Part shown: positions 7,621-16,488 of the stretch, one piece after another
Position numbering within the stretch: position 1 is the stretch's first letter
Layout: each line of letters opens with the position of its first letter
Assembly (NCBI RefSeq): GCF_000751775.1
Contig: NZ_CCRF01000047.1
Span: 1-51,737 of the forward strand
Direction of reading: 5' to 3'
DNA: 51,737 nucleotides
Source of the DNA: Caldibacillus thermoamylovorans
Lineage (GTDB): Bacteria > Bacillota > Bacilli > Bacillales > Caldibacillaceae
The notes under the pieces: generated by a model
Told to the model about the DNA's origin: nothing
The model's database searches: none
The model's input: the letters and a program-made list of their open reading frames with translations, nothing else
Made by a program: the position numbers and the translations under genes

Positions 7621-7654
7621 TTAATATATGAATATATGTTAATATATGAATATA
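7621..7654. promoter_or_regulatory. Probable operator of the ArsR/CzrA regulator
   Basis: TTAATATATGAATATA occurs twice, at 7621-7636 and 7639-7654, with an 18-base period. Each copy contains the ATATGAA half-site typical of ArsR/SmtB-family operators, and the block ends 23 bases before the regulator start codon. Confidence 0.55.
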
Positions 7655-7677
7655 AGAATATGGAAGGTGATCATTTT

Positions 7678-8004
7678 ATGGGGGAAGATGAAAGACTCGA
7701 GAAACCGAATGAGAAAGATTTAGACGAGGAAACATTATTTGTCGTTTCACAGACCTTTAAAGCATTGAGCGATCCGACCCGAATTCGGATTCTAAATCTG
7801 CTTTTCGAAAAGGAATATGCGGTAAATGAAATTGCTGAAGCATTAGGATTACGACAATCGACCGTATCCCATCAATTACGTTTTTTAAAAAATTTACGAC
7901 TTGTGAAGTACCGTCGAGAGAAAACGACCTTATATTATTCCTATGACGATAACCATGTCATGGATTTATTAAAACAAGCAATTGAACATGCACGCCATGA
8001 ATAA
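7678..8004 (+). CDS. czrA: ArsR/SmtB-family zinc-responsive repressor, CzrA-like
   Basis: Starting at ATG 7678, nine bases after GGAAGGTGA, the product has 108 residues. It is a winged-helix repressor: [16 protein letters not shown], then the recognition helix in [17 protein letters not shown] and the wing [15 protein letters not shown]. The last helix carries D-x-H, ten residues, then H-x-x-H ([17 protein letters not shown]), the alpha-5 Zn(II)/Co(II) site of CzrA/SmtB. Zinc binding should release it from DNA. It lies directly upstream of a CDF zinc exporter, so it most likely represses its own operon through the direct repeats just upstream. An upstream in-frame start at 7585 would read through these repeats and lacks a ribosome binding site. 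Confidence 0.88.
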   Translation: MGEDERLEKPNEKDLDEETLFVVSQTFKALSDPTRIRILNLLFEKEYAVNEIAEALGLRQSTVSHQLRFLKNLRLVKYRREKTTLYYSYDDNHVMDLLKQAIEHARHE

Positions 8005-8163
8005 AATGTCTTATGTTTACACAGATTCGTCAGTGACCATTTTTTCTTTTTAAGATAGGATAATATGGCCGGAGGAAAAATTTTTTCGCTGGAACATTCC
8101 TATATGAACATGGATAAATATATTGGAAGTAAAAAAATATGCTTCATACGTAGGGGGATTAAA

Positions 8164-9108
8164 ATGTCAAACCATCATGGCCATAGCCATTCCCATACAG
8201 GAAATAAAAAAGCCTTATTGATAAGTTTTTTGATCATAACAGGATATATGATTGTTGAAGCAATTGGCGGGTTATTAACGAACAGCTTAGCACTTCTTTC
8301 CGATGCCGGTCATATGTTAAGCGATTCAATTTCATTGGGGATTGGATTATTAGCATTTACTTTTGGGGAAAAAGTTGCAAATTATAGTAAAACATACGGA
8401 TATAAACGATTGGAAATATTGGCGGCCTTTTTTAATGGTCTAGCGCTTATTGTGATTGCCGTGTTTATCATTTATGAGGCAATTGGCAGATTTTCCAACC
8501 CGCCGGAAATTGCGTCAACAGGTATGTTTGTAATCGGGATTATTGGTTTATTCGTCAATATTCTTGTTGCTTGGATTATGATGCGCCAAGGTGATACGCA
8601 TGAAAATTTAAATTTGCATGCAGCATTTTTGCATGTAATAAGCGATATGTTAGGTTCGATAGGAGCAATTGTTGCGGCCATTCTCATTATGCTATTTGGT
8701 TGGGGTTGGGCCGATCCGGTTGCCAGTCTTATTGTTGCCGTCTTAGTTTTGAACAGTGGTTGGCGGGTTACCATGGATTCTCTTCATATCTTAATGGAGG
8801 GGACACCGCAAAATATTGATATTGATGACATTGTAAACACAATGATAAACATACCCGGAGTAATCAGTGTTCATGATTTGCATGTATGGAGCATTACGAG
8901 CGGAAGCAATGCCCTATCCTGCCATGCTGTTGTTGACGGGGATTTATCGATCACTGATTGTCAAAAGATTTTACGGAACATTGAACATGAATTGGCTCAT
9001 AAAGGGATTCAACATGTCACCGTTCAAATGGAGAACAGTGAAAATCCCCATGAAAATTCAGTTATGTGTAGGACCCAATATGAAGTTCACCTTCACCATC
9101 AACATTAA
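8164..9108 (+). CDS. czcD: Cation diffusion facilitator, CzcD-like Zn/Cd/Co exporter
   Basis: The product has 314 residues: a His-rich N-terminus (HHGHSHSH), six transmembrane segments and a cytosolic ferredoxin-like C-terminal domain ending HLHHQH. The metal site in the membrane is given by LSDAGHMLSD in TM2 and HVISDMLGS in TM5, the H-D/H-D pattern of zinc transporters of the CDF family. It exchanges Zn(II) for H+ or K+ across the plasma membrane. The start ATG 8164 follows TAGGGGGATTAAA; an in-frame start at 8065 has no such site. With the preceding repressor it forms a zinc-detoxification pair, and a strong terminator follows. Confidence 0.93.
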   Translation: MSNHHGHSHSHTGNKKALLISFLIITGYMIVEAIGGLLTNSLALLSDAGHMLSDSISLGIGLLAFTFGEKVANYSKTYGYKRLEILAAFFNGLALIVIAVFIIYEAIGRFSNPPEIASTGMFVIGIIGLFVNILVAWIMMRQGDTHENLNLHAAFLHVISDMLGSIGAIVAAILIMLFGWGWADPVASLIVAVLVLNSGWRVTMDSLHILMEGTPQNIDIDDIVNTMINIPGVISVHDLHVWSITSGSNALSCHAVVDGDLSITDCQKILRNIEHELAHKGIQHVTVQMENSENPHENSVMCRTQYEVHLHHQH

Positions 9109-9125
9109 AAAAGCAATTGGAAAAC

Positions 9126-9152
9126 AATAAAACGCCTTCGTAGGCGTTTTAT
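9126..9152 (+). terminator. Rho-independent terminator of czrA-czcD
   Basis: AATAAAACGCC pairs with GGCGTTTTATT around a TTCGTA loop, with the T run inside the right arm. Near-symmetric, so it may act on both strands. Confidence 0.85.
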
Positions 9153-9161
9153 TTGTGGCAT

Positions 9162-9204
9162 CAGTGGGATAAAAAACCCCACCGATGGAAGTTTCACTTT
9201 ACTG
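9162..9204. repeat. Dispersed repeat R2, copy 1
   Basis: CAGTGGG...CCCCACCGATGG followed by AAGTTTCACTTTA. The same layout occurs near 22049, 27441, 32716 and 37121: a variable GC stem followed by a conserved TGGAA(G)TTTCACTTTA tail. It lies just after the stop codon of the small minus-strand gene. Confidence 0.6.
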
Positions 9205-9333
9205 TTATTTCTTCTTAGTTGTTTTTAACAATTTTTCCTCTTTACTGTTACCGCCGTAATCGGGCAATTGTCCGGCATGGGTTTCGTGATATTTTGATCC
9301 GGAGTCATTATGATTGTGATCGTCCTTTACCAA
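9205..9333 (-). CDS. Small hydrophilic protein, unknown
   Basis: A 42-residue frame starts at TTG 9333, six bases after a strong GGAGGTG site, and ends with a Lys-rich tail (KLLKTTKKK). It is rich in His, Asp, Asn and Gly (KDDHNHNDSGSKYHETHAGQ), with no hydrophobic segment. A GTG in frame four codons upstream overlaps the ribosome binding site and is less likely. It lies alone between the czcD terminator and azoR. I do not recognise the family; the strong ribosome binding site is the main reason to call it. Confidence 0.5.
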   Translation of the reverse strand: MVKDDHNHNDSGSKYHETHAGQLPDYGGNSKEEKLLKTTKKK

Positions 9334-9391
9334 AAGACTCACCTCCATCTATCTTTGTTGTTCATCCTAAATAGAGAATAAACAGTCATTC

Positions 9392-10012
9392 CTAAAAAGC
9401 TTTCGCCAATTGTTGGGCTTTTTCGACTGCTTTTTCTACAATTTCATCGGCTTTTTCCGGGTTATGGTCCATCCCTTCAACAAATAGTTGATGAAAGTCG
9501 GTCACACCTAAAAAGGTAAAAATCGTTTTCACATATTGGCTGGCCGGGTCTGAACCATTATATACTCCTCCGTTTGCTTGAATATGTAGGACTTTTTTTC
9601 CTTTCACAATACCGACCGATCCGGTTTCCGTATACTTAAATGTTTTCCCGGCCACGGTAATACAGTCAATCCAAGCTTTTAATCGTGTCGGTATACTTAA
9701 GTTCCACAACGGGTTCGCAATAATAATTTTATCTTGTTGCAGAAATTCTTCCGTATATGAATTGAACATATTTACCTTCTGCTGTTGGGAATCAGATAAC
9801 GAATCAAAAGGTTTTCCTTGATTCAAATCATTCCATGCATTAAGCAGGTCTCGGTCAATCTCAGGGACGTTTACGTGATATAAATTCATATCTTCAATCT
9901 TATGGTCCGGGTGTATCTCTTTATAAGCGTTAAGGAAGGCATCGGTTACTTTCATAGACCGAGAAACTTCTTGATTTAGCGGGTGTGCCCTGACAATTAA
10001 AACATTTACCAT
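9392..10012 (-). CDS. azoR: FMN-dependent NADH-azoreductase
   Basis: A 206-residue flavodoxin-fold quinone/azo reductase, the length of AzoR/AzoJ. The N-terminus VNVLIVRAHPLNQEVSRSMK is the FMN phosphate-binding loop, IIIANPLWNLSIPTRLKAWID the central flavin-contact motif and IQANGGVYNG the isoalloxazine-binding turn. It catalyses two-electron reduction of quinones and azo compounds by NADH in the cytosol. Start ATG at 10012 has a GAGAGGAGAAAA site; an extension to 10105 is not supported. A dicistronic unit with the small upstream-reading protein is not indicated. No regulator such as MhqR is adjacent. Confidence 0.92.
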   Translation of the reverse strand: MVNVLIVRAHPLNQEVSRSMKVTDAFLNAYKEIHPDHKIEDMNLYHVNVPEIDRDLLNAWNDLNQGKPFDSLSDSQQQKVNMFNSYTEEFLQQDKIIIANPLWNLSIPTRLKAWIDCITVAGKTFKYTETGSVGIVKGKKVLHIQANGGVYNGSDPASQYVKTIFTFLGVTDFHQLFVEGMDHNPEKADEIVEKAVEKAQQLAKAF

Positions 10013-10318
10013 TATTTTTTCTCCTCTCGAAACCAATCTATCTTTTTCACTTGATATTAGTAGTATAAGCGCAATGTTCATTTTTATCAAAAGTTTTTGC
10101 AACAAAATAATGGGTGAAAATTAGGAATATTATTAGGAAAAATTTGGTTTGAACTATTTGCCCGGTTTCTAACCGACTTTGACTGAACAAGATTGGAATA
10201 GACGAATGGCCAAAAAAAGACAAAAATATTTTATGAAGTTTTCATTTTTTTATTGATTATTTTATCAAAATTCGTTAAAGTAAGAGTAATTTATATTAGA
10301 AAAAGTAAATGGATGATT

Positions 10319-10427
10319 CTTATCAAGAGAAGTGGAGGGACTGGCCCGATGAAGCTTCAGCAACCGGATACCCATGGGTACCACGGTGCTAAATCCAACG
10401 TGCTTTCTTTTCGGCACGAAAGATAAG
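10319..10427 (+). ncRNA. SAM-I (S-box) riboswitch aptamer
   Basis: The block has the canonical core: AAGAGAAGTGGAGGGACTGG, then GCCCGATGAAGCTTCAGCAA, with closing helix P1 formed by CTTATC (10319-10324) and GATAAG (10422-10427). It binds S-adenosylmethionine and favours termination when SAM is plentiful. Downstream AGAAGAAGA can pair either with the terminator's left arm (antitermination) or be held by P1. The genes it controls, yitJ and metH, are now pseudogenes, so the switch appears to have no intact target. Confidence 0.97.
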
Positions 10428-10440
10428 AAGAAGATTAGAT

Positions 10441-10471
10441 AAAAAAGTCTTCTTCTTTGGAAGGCTTTTTT
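10441..10471 (+). terminator. SAM-controlled intrinsic terminator
   Basis: AAAAAAGTCTTC and GAAGGCTTTTTT form a 12-bp stem with one G-T wobble and a 7-base loop, ending in the T run. The left arm overlaps TCTTCTTC, which can pair with upstream AAGAAGAAGA as the antiterminator. Confidence 0.85.
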
Positions 10472-10488
10472 CTATTGGGGGGAACACA

Positions 10489-11911
10489 ATGGGATTAATA
10501 CAAGATCTTGAAAAGCAAATTTTGATAGCGGACGGCGCTATGGGAACACTGTTGTATTCATACGGGATTGATCGTTGTTTTGAAGAACTAAATGTATCAA
10601 ATCCGCAAGAAATTGAACGGATTCATAGGGAGTATATTGAAGCGGGAGCCAAGATCATTCAAACCAATACATATGGAGCAAATCGGATCAAACTTGCCCG
10701 TTACGGATTGGAAAACGAAGTACAAGAAATTAACGCAAAAGCAGTTGAAATCGCAAAAAAAACGGTAAAGACAAGCGGTAAGCCGGTTTATGTTCTCGGT
10801 ACAATCGGCGGGATCCGGACTTTCCAAAAAGCAATTTTTTCAACAAATGATATTTTACAAAGCTTCGAGGAACAATTGGACATATTACTGAAAGAACAAG
10901 TGGACGGAATCTTATTAGAAACCTATTATGATTTAGATGAAATAAAAGCGGTTCTCGAAGTAGCAAGAAAGAAAACAGATTTACCGATAATGGCAAATGT
11001 TTCTTTACATGAAAAGGGTGTATTGCAAAACGGGACTCCTTTGGCGAAAGGTTTCAACCAACTTATTGATCTTGGCGCAAATATCGTTGGACTGAATTGT
11101 CGGCTCGGACCATACCATATGATTCAACCATTTGAGGAGATCACTATACCGAATGATGCATTTTTATCTGCTTAACCAAGTGGAAGTTTACCAAGTATGG
11201 AAGATGGACGATTAGTATATGAGTCGGATGAACAATACTTTTATGAAGCAGCGATTCAATTCGTAAAAGAAGGGGTCTGTTTATTGGGAGGATGTTGCGG
11301 GACAAGACCCGAACATATTAGAGCAATGGCTGAGGCGGTGAAAAATCTTTCTCCGGTCACTGAGAAAAAAGTTATTAAAGAAAAACCAATCATTCAATTA
11401 ATACAAATTCAACAAGTTCATGAACTGTCTCTAGTTGATATCGTAAAAAGTAGAAGATCGGTTATTGTTGAATTTGATCCGTCTAAAACATTGCCGATGA
11501 GTCAATTTTTATCAGGGGTCAATGTGTTAAAAAATGCAAAGATTGACGCAATTACACTTGCGGATAATTCTTTGGCATCACCGCAGATTAATAATGTTGC
11601 TTGTGCACAAATTGTGAAGAATCGTTATCATCTCCGCCCGATTGTTCATTTAACTTGCCGGGACCGGAATTTAATCGGTATTCAATCACATTTAATGGGA
11701 TTACATGCGTTAGGTATCCATGACATTTTAGCATTAACCGGTGATCCGACAAAATTGGTGTCTTTTCCCGGAGCTTCATCGGTTTTTGATTTGACTTCAT
11801 TTGATTTAATTCGGTTAATTAAGCAATTTAATGAAGGTTTATCCTATTCCGGAACATCTTTAGGAGAAAAAACAAATTTCACAGTAGCGGCTGCTTTTAA
11901 CCCTCATGTAA
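10489..11911 (+). pseudogene. yitJ: Homocysteine S-methyltransferase/methylenetetrahydrofolate reductase, inactivated
   Basis: YitJ normally has about 610 residues: an N-terminal homocysteine methyltransferase domain and a C-terminal MTHFR TIM barrel. Here the methyltransferase part is recognisable from [35 protein letters not shown] and the zinc site LLGGCCGTRPEHI. A TAA at 11173-11175 interrupts the frame between FLSA and PSGSLPS, where relatives have Tyr-Pro. The frame then continues unshifted into the reductase domain (RRSVIVEFDPSK, DAITLADNSLASP, DILALTGDP, FTVAAAFNPHVK). It breaks off at about 11911, losing roughly the last third. The next bases are an inverted piece of metH. It sits directly behind the SAM riboswitch with a GGGGGGAACACA ribosome binding site. 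Confidence 0.93.
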
Positions 11912-12785
11912 AAATTATTTTTTCTGCCAAAATCCGTTCTTCTTCGGGAATCGAGGCATACCTTTCTAATTTTTCTGTATTCACAATTGCATAGTCTAAC
12001 CCTGCTTGTGTAAAGTGATATAAAAAAACTGCAATCTTTGGAAGAACGGCTGGCGCAATATGTTGTGGAAGGGACAAAACAATTTTGGACAAAAAGGAAA
12101 TATTAACAAAAAGCTGGCTGAAAATCACGTAAAGGCAGTGGAAATAAAGGCAGTGATCGATGAATTGTTCGAATTAGGAAAAGTGGAAAATTGGTTCCGA
12201 CCGTCTGCAATTTACCGATTTTTCCCTGCTTATCGTGAAGGAAATTCCATCCATATTCTGGATTCAGAAACGAAAAAAACAATCATCGAAACTTTCAACT
12301 TTCCACGACAAGAATAGCCGCCATATTTATGTATTGCTGATTATGTGAGTGAACAAACGGAGGATACTCCTCATGACTATATAGCTTTGTTTGCAGTAAC
12401 AGCCGGGGAAAATATTCGCAAGTTAGCTATTCAGTTTAAGGAAAAGGGTGAATTTTTTAAAAATCATGTAATTCAGGCCATGGCATTGGAACTGGCAGAA
12501 GGGTTAGCAGAACGAACTCACCAATTAATTCGCGATCGTTGGGGATTTCCGGATCCGCTCGATTTTTCAATGAAAGATTGTTTTCAGGCAAAATATCAAG
12601 GTCAACGGTTTTCATTCGGATATCCGGCATGTCCAGATTTAGAAGACCAAGCGAAATTATTTAAATTACTGCAACCTGAAAAATTTGGCATCCAGTTGAC
12701 GGAAGGGTTTATGATGGAGCCGGAAGCCTCTGTTACTGCATTTGTTGTCGCTCACCCCGAAGCGAGATATTTTAATGTCCTGTAA
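11912..12785. pseudogene. metH: B12-dependent methionine synthase, deleted and partly inverted
   Basis: Three pieces of MetH (normally about 1150 residues) survive. Piece 1 (about 11912-12028) reads on the minus strand: VFLYHFTQAGLDYAIVNTEK and LERYASIPEEERILAEKI, the end of the pterin-binding domain. Piece 2 (about 12029-12085, plus strand) reads LQSLEERLAQYVVEGTKQ, the sequence that normally follows piece 1 and leads into the cobalamin domain. Piece 3 (about 12105-12785, plus strand) is the reactivation domain: VENWFRPSAIYRFFPA, a TAG stop at 12315-12317 after FPRQE, then CIADYVSEQTEDTPHDYIAL and the end through GFMMEPEASVTAFVVAHPEA. The homocysteine and pterin domains and the whole cobalamin-binding core are missing. 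The gene is certainly inactive. Confidence 0.92.
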
Positions 12786-12877
12786 GACAAGTTATAATGT
12801 TAAGTTTGGGATGGAGATAAAGGATTGTATCAATTGTTTGAAAGAAACTGTAATACAAATAAATAAATCTTAAGTAG

Positions 12878-12920
12878 GGGATGTTGAAAGGTTTGCATTT
12901 GACCTTTTGGACATCCCTTT
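12878..12920 (+). terminator. Terminator after the yitJ-metH remnant
   Basis: GGGATGT (12879-12885) and ACATCCC pair as the outer stem, with AAAGGT/ACCTTT as an inner stem, followed by a short T run. It probably ended the original operon. Confidence 0.75.
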
Positions 12921-13020
12921 GTTGATATTTGGAAAAACAGGGAATTGTTCATGAACTTGTAATTATTTTTAGACTTAAATATGGTAAGCTAAATGTAGAA
13001 ATGATATAGAGGTGGGAATG

Positions 13021-13953
13021 ATGAAAAGAGTTCAACTTGGTAAAAGTGATTTACAAGCTCCTAATATTGCCTTAGGCTGTATGGGAATGTGGAAACTATC
13101 CGTAAAAGAAGCAGAAAAAGTTATTCATCATGCACTGGAACTTGGTATTGATTTTTTTGACCACGCGGATATTTATGGCGGGGGAAAATCAGAAGAAATT
13201 TTTGCGGAAGCGATTGCTTCAAATCCTTCCATTCGTGAAAACATGATTTTGGAATCAAAAGCCGGAATCAGACAGGAAAACGGGACGAACATCTGCTTTG
13301 ATTTTTCGAAAAAACATATTATAGAATCTGTTGAAGGCAGTTTAAAACGATTGAAGACGGATTACATCGATATCTTTTTACTTCATCGCCCGGATGCTTT
13401 AATGGAGCCGGAGGAAGTGGCAGAAGCATTCACTGTATTGAAAGAAAGCGGGAAAGTAAGATATTTTGGTGTCAGTAATCAAAACCCAATGCAAATCGAA
13501 CTTCTAAAAAAGTATGTTAAGCAAGATTTAATTATTAATCAGTTGCAATTGAGTGTCATGCACACGGGTATGATTGATGCCGGATTAAACGTAAATATGA
13601 CAAATGCTGTTGGAATCAATCGGGATGATTCAGTACTTGATTATTGCCGTCTAAATAATATAACTGTTCAAGCATGGTCACCATTCAGATACGGTCAATT
13701 TGAAGGGTTTTTTATCGATAATGAAAAATTCCCGGAATTAAATGCCAAACTTCAAGAAGTAGGAGACAAATACGGCGTAGATAAATCAGCTATTGCCGTC
13801 AGCTGGATTTTACGGCATCCTGCAAAAATTCAAACGATTGTTGGCACAATGCGACCGGAACGTTTGACCTCAATTGCTAAAGCTTCTGATATCGTATTGA
13901 CACGGGAAGAATGGTACGATATTTATCTTTCGGCAGGTCATCAATTGCCGTAA
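13021..13953 (+). CDS. Aldo/keto reductase (YdhF-like)
   Basis: This is a cytosolic NADPH-dependent oxidoreductase of the (beta/alpha)8 aldo/keto reductase superfamily, 310 residues. The catalytic tetrad is visible: Asp and Tyr in FFDHADIYGGGKSE, Lys in ILESKAGI and His in IFLLHRPDALM. The cofactor-binding C-terminal part is IQTIVGTMRPERL. The overall pattern (GSLKRLKTDYIDIFLLHRPD, RYFGVSNQNPMQIELL) is closest to the E. coli YdhF group. Start ATG 13021 lies eight bases after AGAGGTGG; ATG 13018 and GTG 13012 in the same frame overlap or crowd that site. It is monocistronic, preceded and followed by hairpin terminators. The substrate is unknown. Confidence 0.93.
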   Translation: MKRVQLGKSDLQAPNIALGCMGMWKLSVKEAEKVIHHALELGIDFFDHADIYGGGKSEEIFAEAIASNPSIRENMILESKAGIRQENGTNICFDFSKKHIIESVEGSLKRLKTDYIDIFLLHRPDALMEPEEVAEAFTVLKESGKVRYFGVSNQNPMQIELLKKYVKQDLIINQLQLSVMHTGMIDAGLNVNMTNAVGINRDDSVLDYCRLNNITVQAWSPFRYGQFEGFFIDNEKFPELNAKLQEVGDKYGVDKSAIAVSWILRHPAKIQTIVGTMRPERLTSIAKASDIVLTREEWYDIYLSAGHQLP

Positions 13954-13987
13954 TTAATTAGAAATAAAAAAATCATCACAAAGAACG

Positions 13988-14025
13988 GGAGGTAAAACAA
14001 TATTTTTTGTTTCTGCCTCCTTTCG
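13988..14025 (+). terminator. Rho-independent terminator
   Basis: GGAGG pairs with CCTCC and AAACA with TGTTT in the same hairpin, followed by TTTCG. It ends the aldo/keto reductase unit. The remaining bases to 14230 show no gene. Confidence 0.65.
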
Positions 14026-14230
14026 TGTTGATATATTGCTTGCTGCTAACGCCGAGATAAAATGCTAGAGCATATTTGTCCTTTAAAAAATTGGGTTCTT
14101 TCCTCGAAAAATATGTTACCAATTCAATTGGACTCGACCACTAAAAAATCGGACGTTTTACTGGAACACTCCACTGCCCTAGCCATGTAGCAGGGAAGGT
14201 GAAAAACGCCGACAGGGAGATAATGGCATT

Positions 14231-14262
14231 GAAAAAGCTATCCGTTTATCGTACGGATAGCT
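14231..14262 (-). terminator. Rho-independent terminator of ilvD
   Basis: AGCTATCCGT and ACGGATAGCT form a 10-bp stem with a 7-base loop. On the minus strand it is followed by a T run, 12 bases after the ilvD stop. Confidence 0.85.
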
Positions 14263-14273
14263 AAAACGATATT

Positions 14274-15953
14274 TTAAATTTTCATTACGCCTCCTGTACT
14301 TGCAGAAGTAACAAGTTTTGAGTAGCGAGCCAAATAGCCCTTTTTCACTTTTAGTTCAAAACCTTTCCATTCCGCTTTCCGTTTTTCAAATTCTTCATCA
14401 GAAATTTCAAGGGTAATTTTTCGGTTATTTAAATCCAGTTCAATCATATCTCCGTCTTTTACAAAAGCAATTGGACCACCCTCAGCGGCTTCAGGAGAAA
14501 TATGACCGATGGAGATTCCGCGGGATGCACCGGAAAAACGTCCGTCGGTAATTAAACCGACCTTTGCCCCAAGTCCGCGACCAACAATCTGGGAGGTAGG
14601 TGCCAACATTTCCGGCATTCCCGGTCCGCCTTTTGGTCCTTCATAACGGATAACAACGACATGACCTTCTTTTACTTTTCCGGAAATAATACCGGACAAT
14701 GCTTCCTCCTGGGAGTCAAAGCAAATCGCCGGTCCGCGATGATAACCCCCGACTGAAGGATCCACCGCCCCCACTTTTACAATGGCACCATCCGGGGCAA
14801 GATTCCCAAATAATACGGCAAGTCCGCCTGTTTCAGAATGTGGGTTATCTAATGGGTGAATCACATCTTTATTGATAATTTCACAACCCGACACATTTTC
14901 ACGAATCGTTTTTCCTGATACCGATAAGCAATCACCATTAAATGCGCCCGGCTTTTTCAAAAGTTCATTAATAATGGCACTGACACCACCGGCCTGATGG
15001 ACATCTTCAATATGATAATCGGAGGCCGGAGCAATTTTAGCTAAATGAGGAACCCGGTTTGCTATTTCATTAATTCGATTTAACGGATAATCGATTTCTG
15101 CTTCATGTGCTAGGGCAAGGGTATGCAAAACGGTATTTGTCGAGCCACCCATCGCCATATCCAAACTGAAAGCATTATCGATAGATTCCATAGTTACGAT
15201 ATCTCTTGGTTTAAGATCTTTTTTGATTAGTTCCATTAATTGTTTGGCAGAACGTCTGGCAAATTCTTTCCGCTCTTCTGTATCGGCCAAAATCGTACCA
15301 TTTCCCGGTAAGGCGAGACCTAAAGCCTCTGCAAGACAGTTCATCGAGTTTGCTGTGAACATCCCGGAACAGGAACCGCAAGACGGACAGGCAAATTGTT
15401 CAATTTCTTGCAATCGGTCTACACTGATTTTGCCTGATTGATAAGCACCAACGCCCTCGAATACAGATGTTAGAGAAAGCGGGTTCCCTTGACTGTCCCG
15501 ACCGGCTCTCATTGGACCACCGCTGACGAAAATGGTTGGGATATTAACCCGTAGTGCTCCCATCAGCATTCCCGGTGTAATTTTGTCACAGTTCGGGATA
15601 CAAATCATTCCGTCAAACCAGTGTGCAGATACAACAGTTTCAACAGAATCGGCAATGATTTCCCGGCTAGGAAGTGAGTATCTCATGCCGATATGACCCA
15701 TGGCGATTCCGTCATCCACACCAATTGTATTCATCTCAAACGGAACGCCACCCGCTTCACGGATCGCTTCTTTCACGACTTTTCCAAACTCTTGTAAATG
15801 GACATGTCCAGGAACAATATCAATATAGGAATTGACAACCGCAATGAACGGTTTGCCAAAATCTTCCGGTTTTACGCCGGCAGCACGAAGAAGACTTCTG
15901 TGCGGTGCCCGATCGACTCCTTTTTTAATCATGTCACTACGCATTTCTACCAA
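14274..15953 (-). CDS. ilvD: Dihydroxy-acid dehydratase
   Basis: IlvD dehydrates 2,3-dihydroxy-3-methylbutanoate and its valerate homologue to the 2-keto acids of valine and isoleucine synthesis, using an iron-sulfur cluster and Mg2+. The product is 559 residues from a TTG start at 15953. That TTG lies seven bases after GAGGT and gives [12 protein letters not shown], matching the known N-terminus; an upstream ATG extension to 15989 lacks a site. Cluster and active-site blocks are [32 protein letters not shown] and [17 protein letters not shown]. It stands alone rather than in an ilv-leu operon, and no T-box leader was seen upstream. Confidence 0.97.
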   Translation of the reverse strand: MVEMRSDMIKKGVDRAPHRSLLRAAGVKPEDFGKPFIAVVNSYIDIVPGHVHLQEFGKVVKEAIREAGGVPFEMNTIGVDDGIAMGHIGMRYSLPSREIIADSVETVVSAHWFDGMICIPNCDKITPGMLMGALRVNIPTIFVSGGPMRAGRDSQGNPLSLTSVFEGVGAYQSGKISVDRLQEIEQFACPSCGSCSGMFTANSMNCLAEALGLALPGNGTILADTEERKEFARRSAKQLMELIKKDLKPRDIVTMESIDNAFSLDMAMGGSTNTVLHTLALAHEAEIDYPLNRINEIANRVPHLAKIAPASDYHIEDVHQAGGVSAIINELLKKPGAFNGDCLSVSGKTIRENVSGCEIINKDVIHPLDNPHSETGGLAVLFGNLAPDGAIVKVGAVDPSVGGYHRGPAICFDSQEEALSGIISGKVKEGHVVVIRYEGPKGGPGMPEMLAPTSQIVGRGLGAKVGLITDGRFSGASRGISIGHISPEAAEGGPIAFVKDGDMIELDLNNRKITLEISDEEFEKRKAEWKGFELKVKKGYLARYSKLVTSASTGGVMKI

Positions 15954-16054
15954 CTTAATTACCTCGCTTTCAAGAAGATTACTATTCAACCAATTTTTGA
16001 ACTTTTTCCTATTTTAACACTGTTGTCGGAATATGTGTAGTTTAAATTTTTGTG

Positions 16055-16140
16055 TACGTTAAGAAATTATAAATTTCGGAAAGGATGGGAATTTGCTTGA
16101 TTTAAATGCAAGTGTACGGGAAAAGCAACGAAGACAGGGG
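16055..16140 (+). repeat. Degenerate copy of dispersed repeat R1
   Basis: GTTAAGAAATTATAAATTTC, then GGAATTTGCTTG and AAGTGTACGGGAAAAGCAAC, resemble the R1 copies at 44522 and 44698 but lack the final CTCGG/CCGAG hairpin. It lies upstream of ilvD on the opposite strand. Confidence 0.45.
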
Positions 16141-16167
16141 AGGTTTTAAAGGCAATTTCAGAACGCT

Positions 16168-16325
16168 TTGTCCGATAGAGCACTGTTTGGTCACTCCTAT
16201 GGGACATTTTAGCTTCAATTTCCGATTAATTTGTCCCATAGGGCTGGTCCATGAGACATTTCTGTTCGCTTTTCCGGCGTTTTTGTCCCATAGAAAGCGT
16301 TTCGGCCACTCCTATGGGACCATAA
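16168..16325 (+). repeat. Cluster of three hairpin units, TGTCCCATAG/CTATGGGACA
   Basis: Three imperfect inverted repeats start at about 16169, 16232 and 16284. The left arm is TGTCCCATAG (TGTCCGATAG in unit 1) and the right arm CTATGGGACA (CATGAGACA in unit 2). AT-rich spacers of about 25 bases beginning ATTT separate them. The layout copies that of the 12-unit array at 1368 with a different stem sequence. The rest of the 15954-16488 gap holds no gene; TATTAAAAAGTAG occurs twice near 16409 and 16450. Confidence 0.8.
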
Positions 16326-16488
16326 AGCAATTCCACTGCACATTTCTGTACTTACTTTATTACTTCAGAAGGTTTGGTCCTACGTAAAGAACTTTATATC
16401 TTCTTTTAACGTATTAAAAAGTAGTTAACTTTTCACCTATTTTATATTAAACTATTAAAAAGTAGAAAAATTACAAAAAAGTAGGGAT

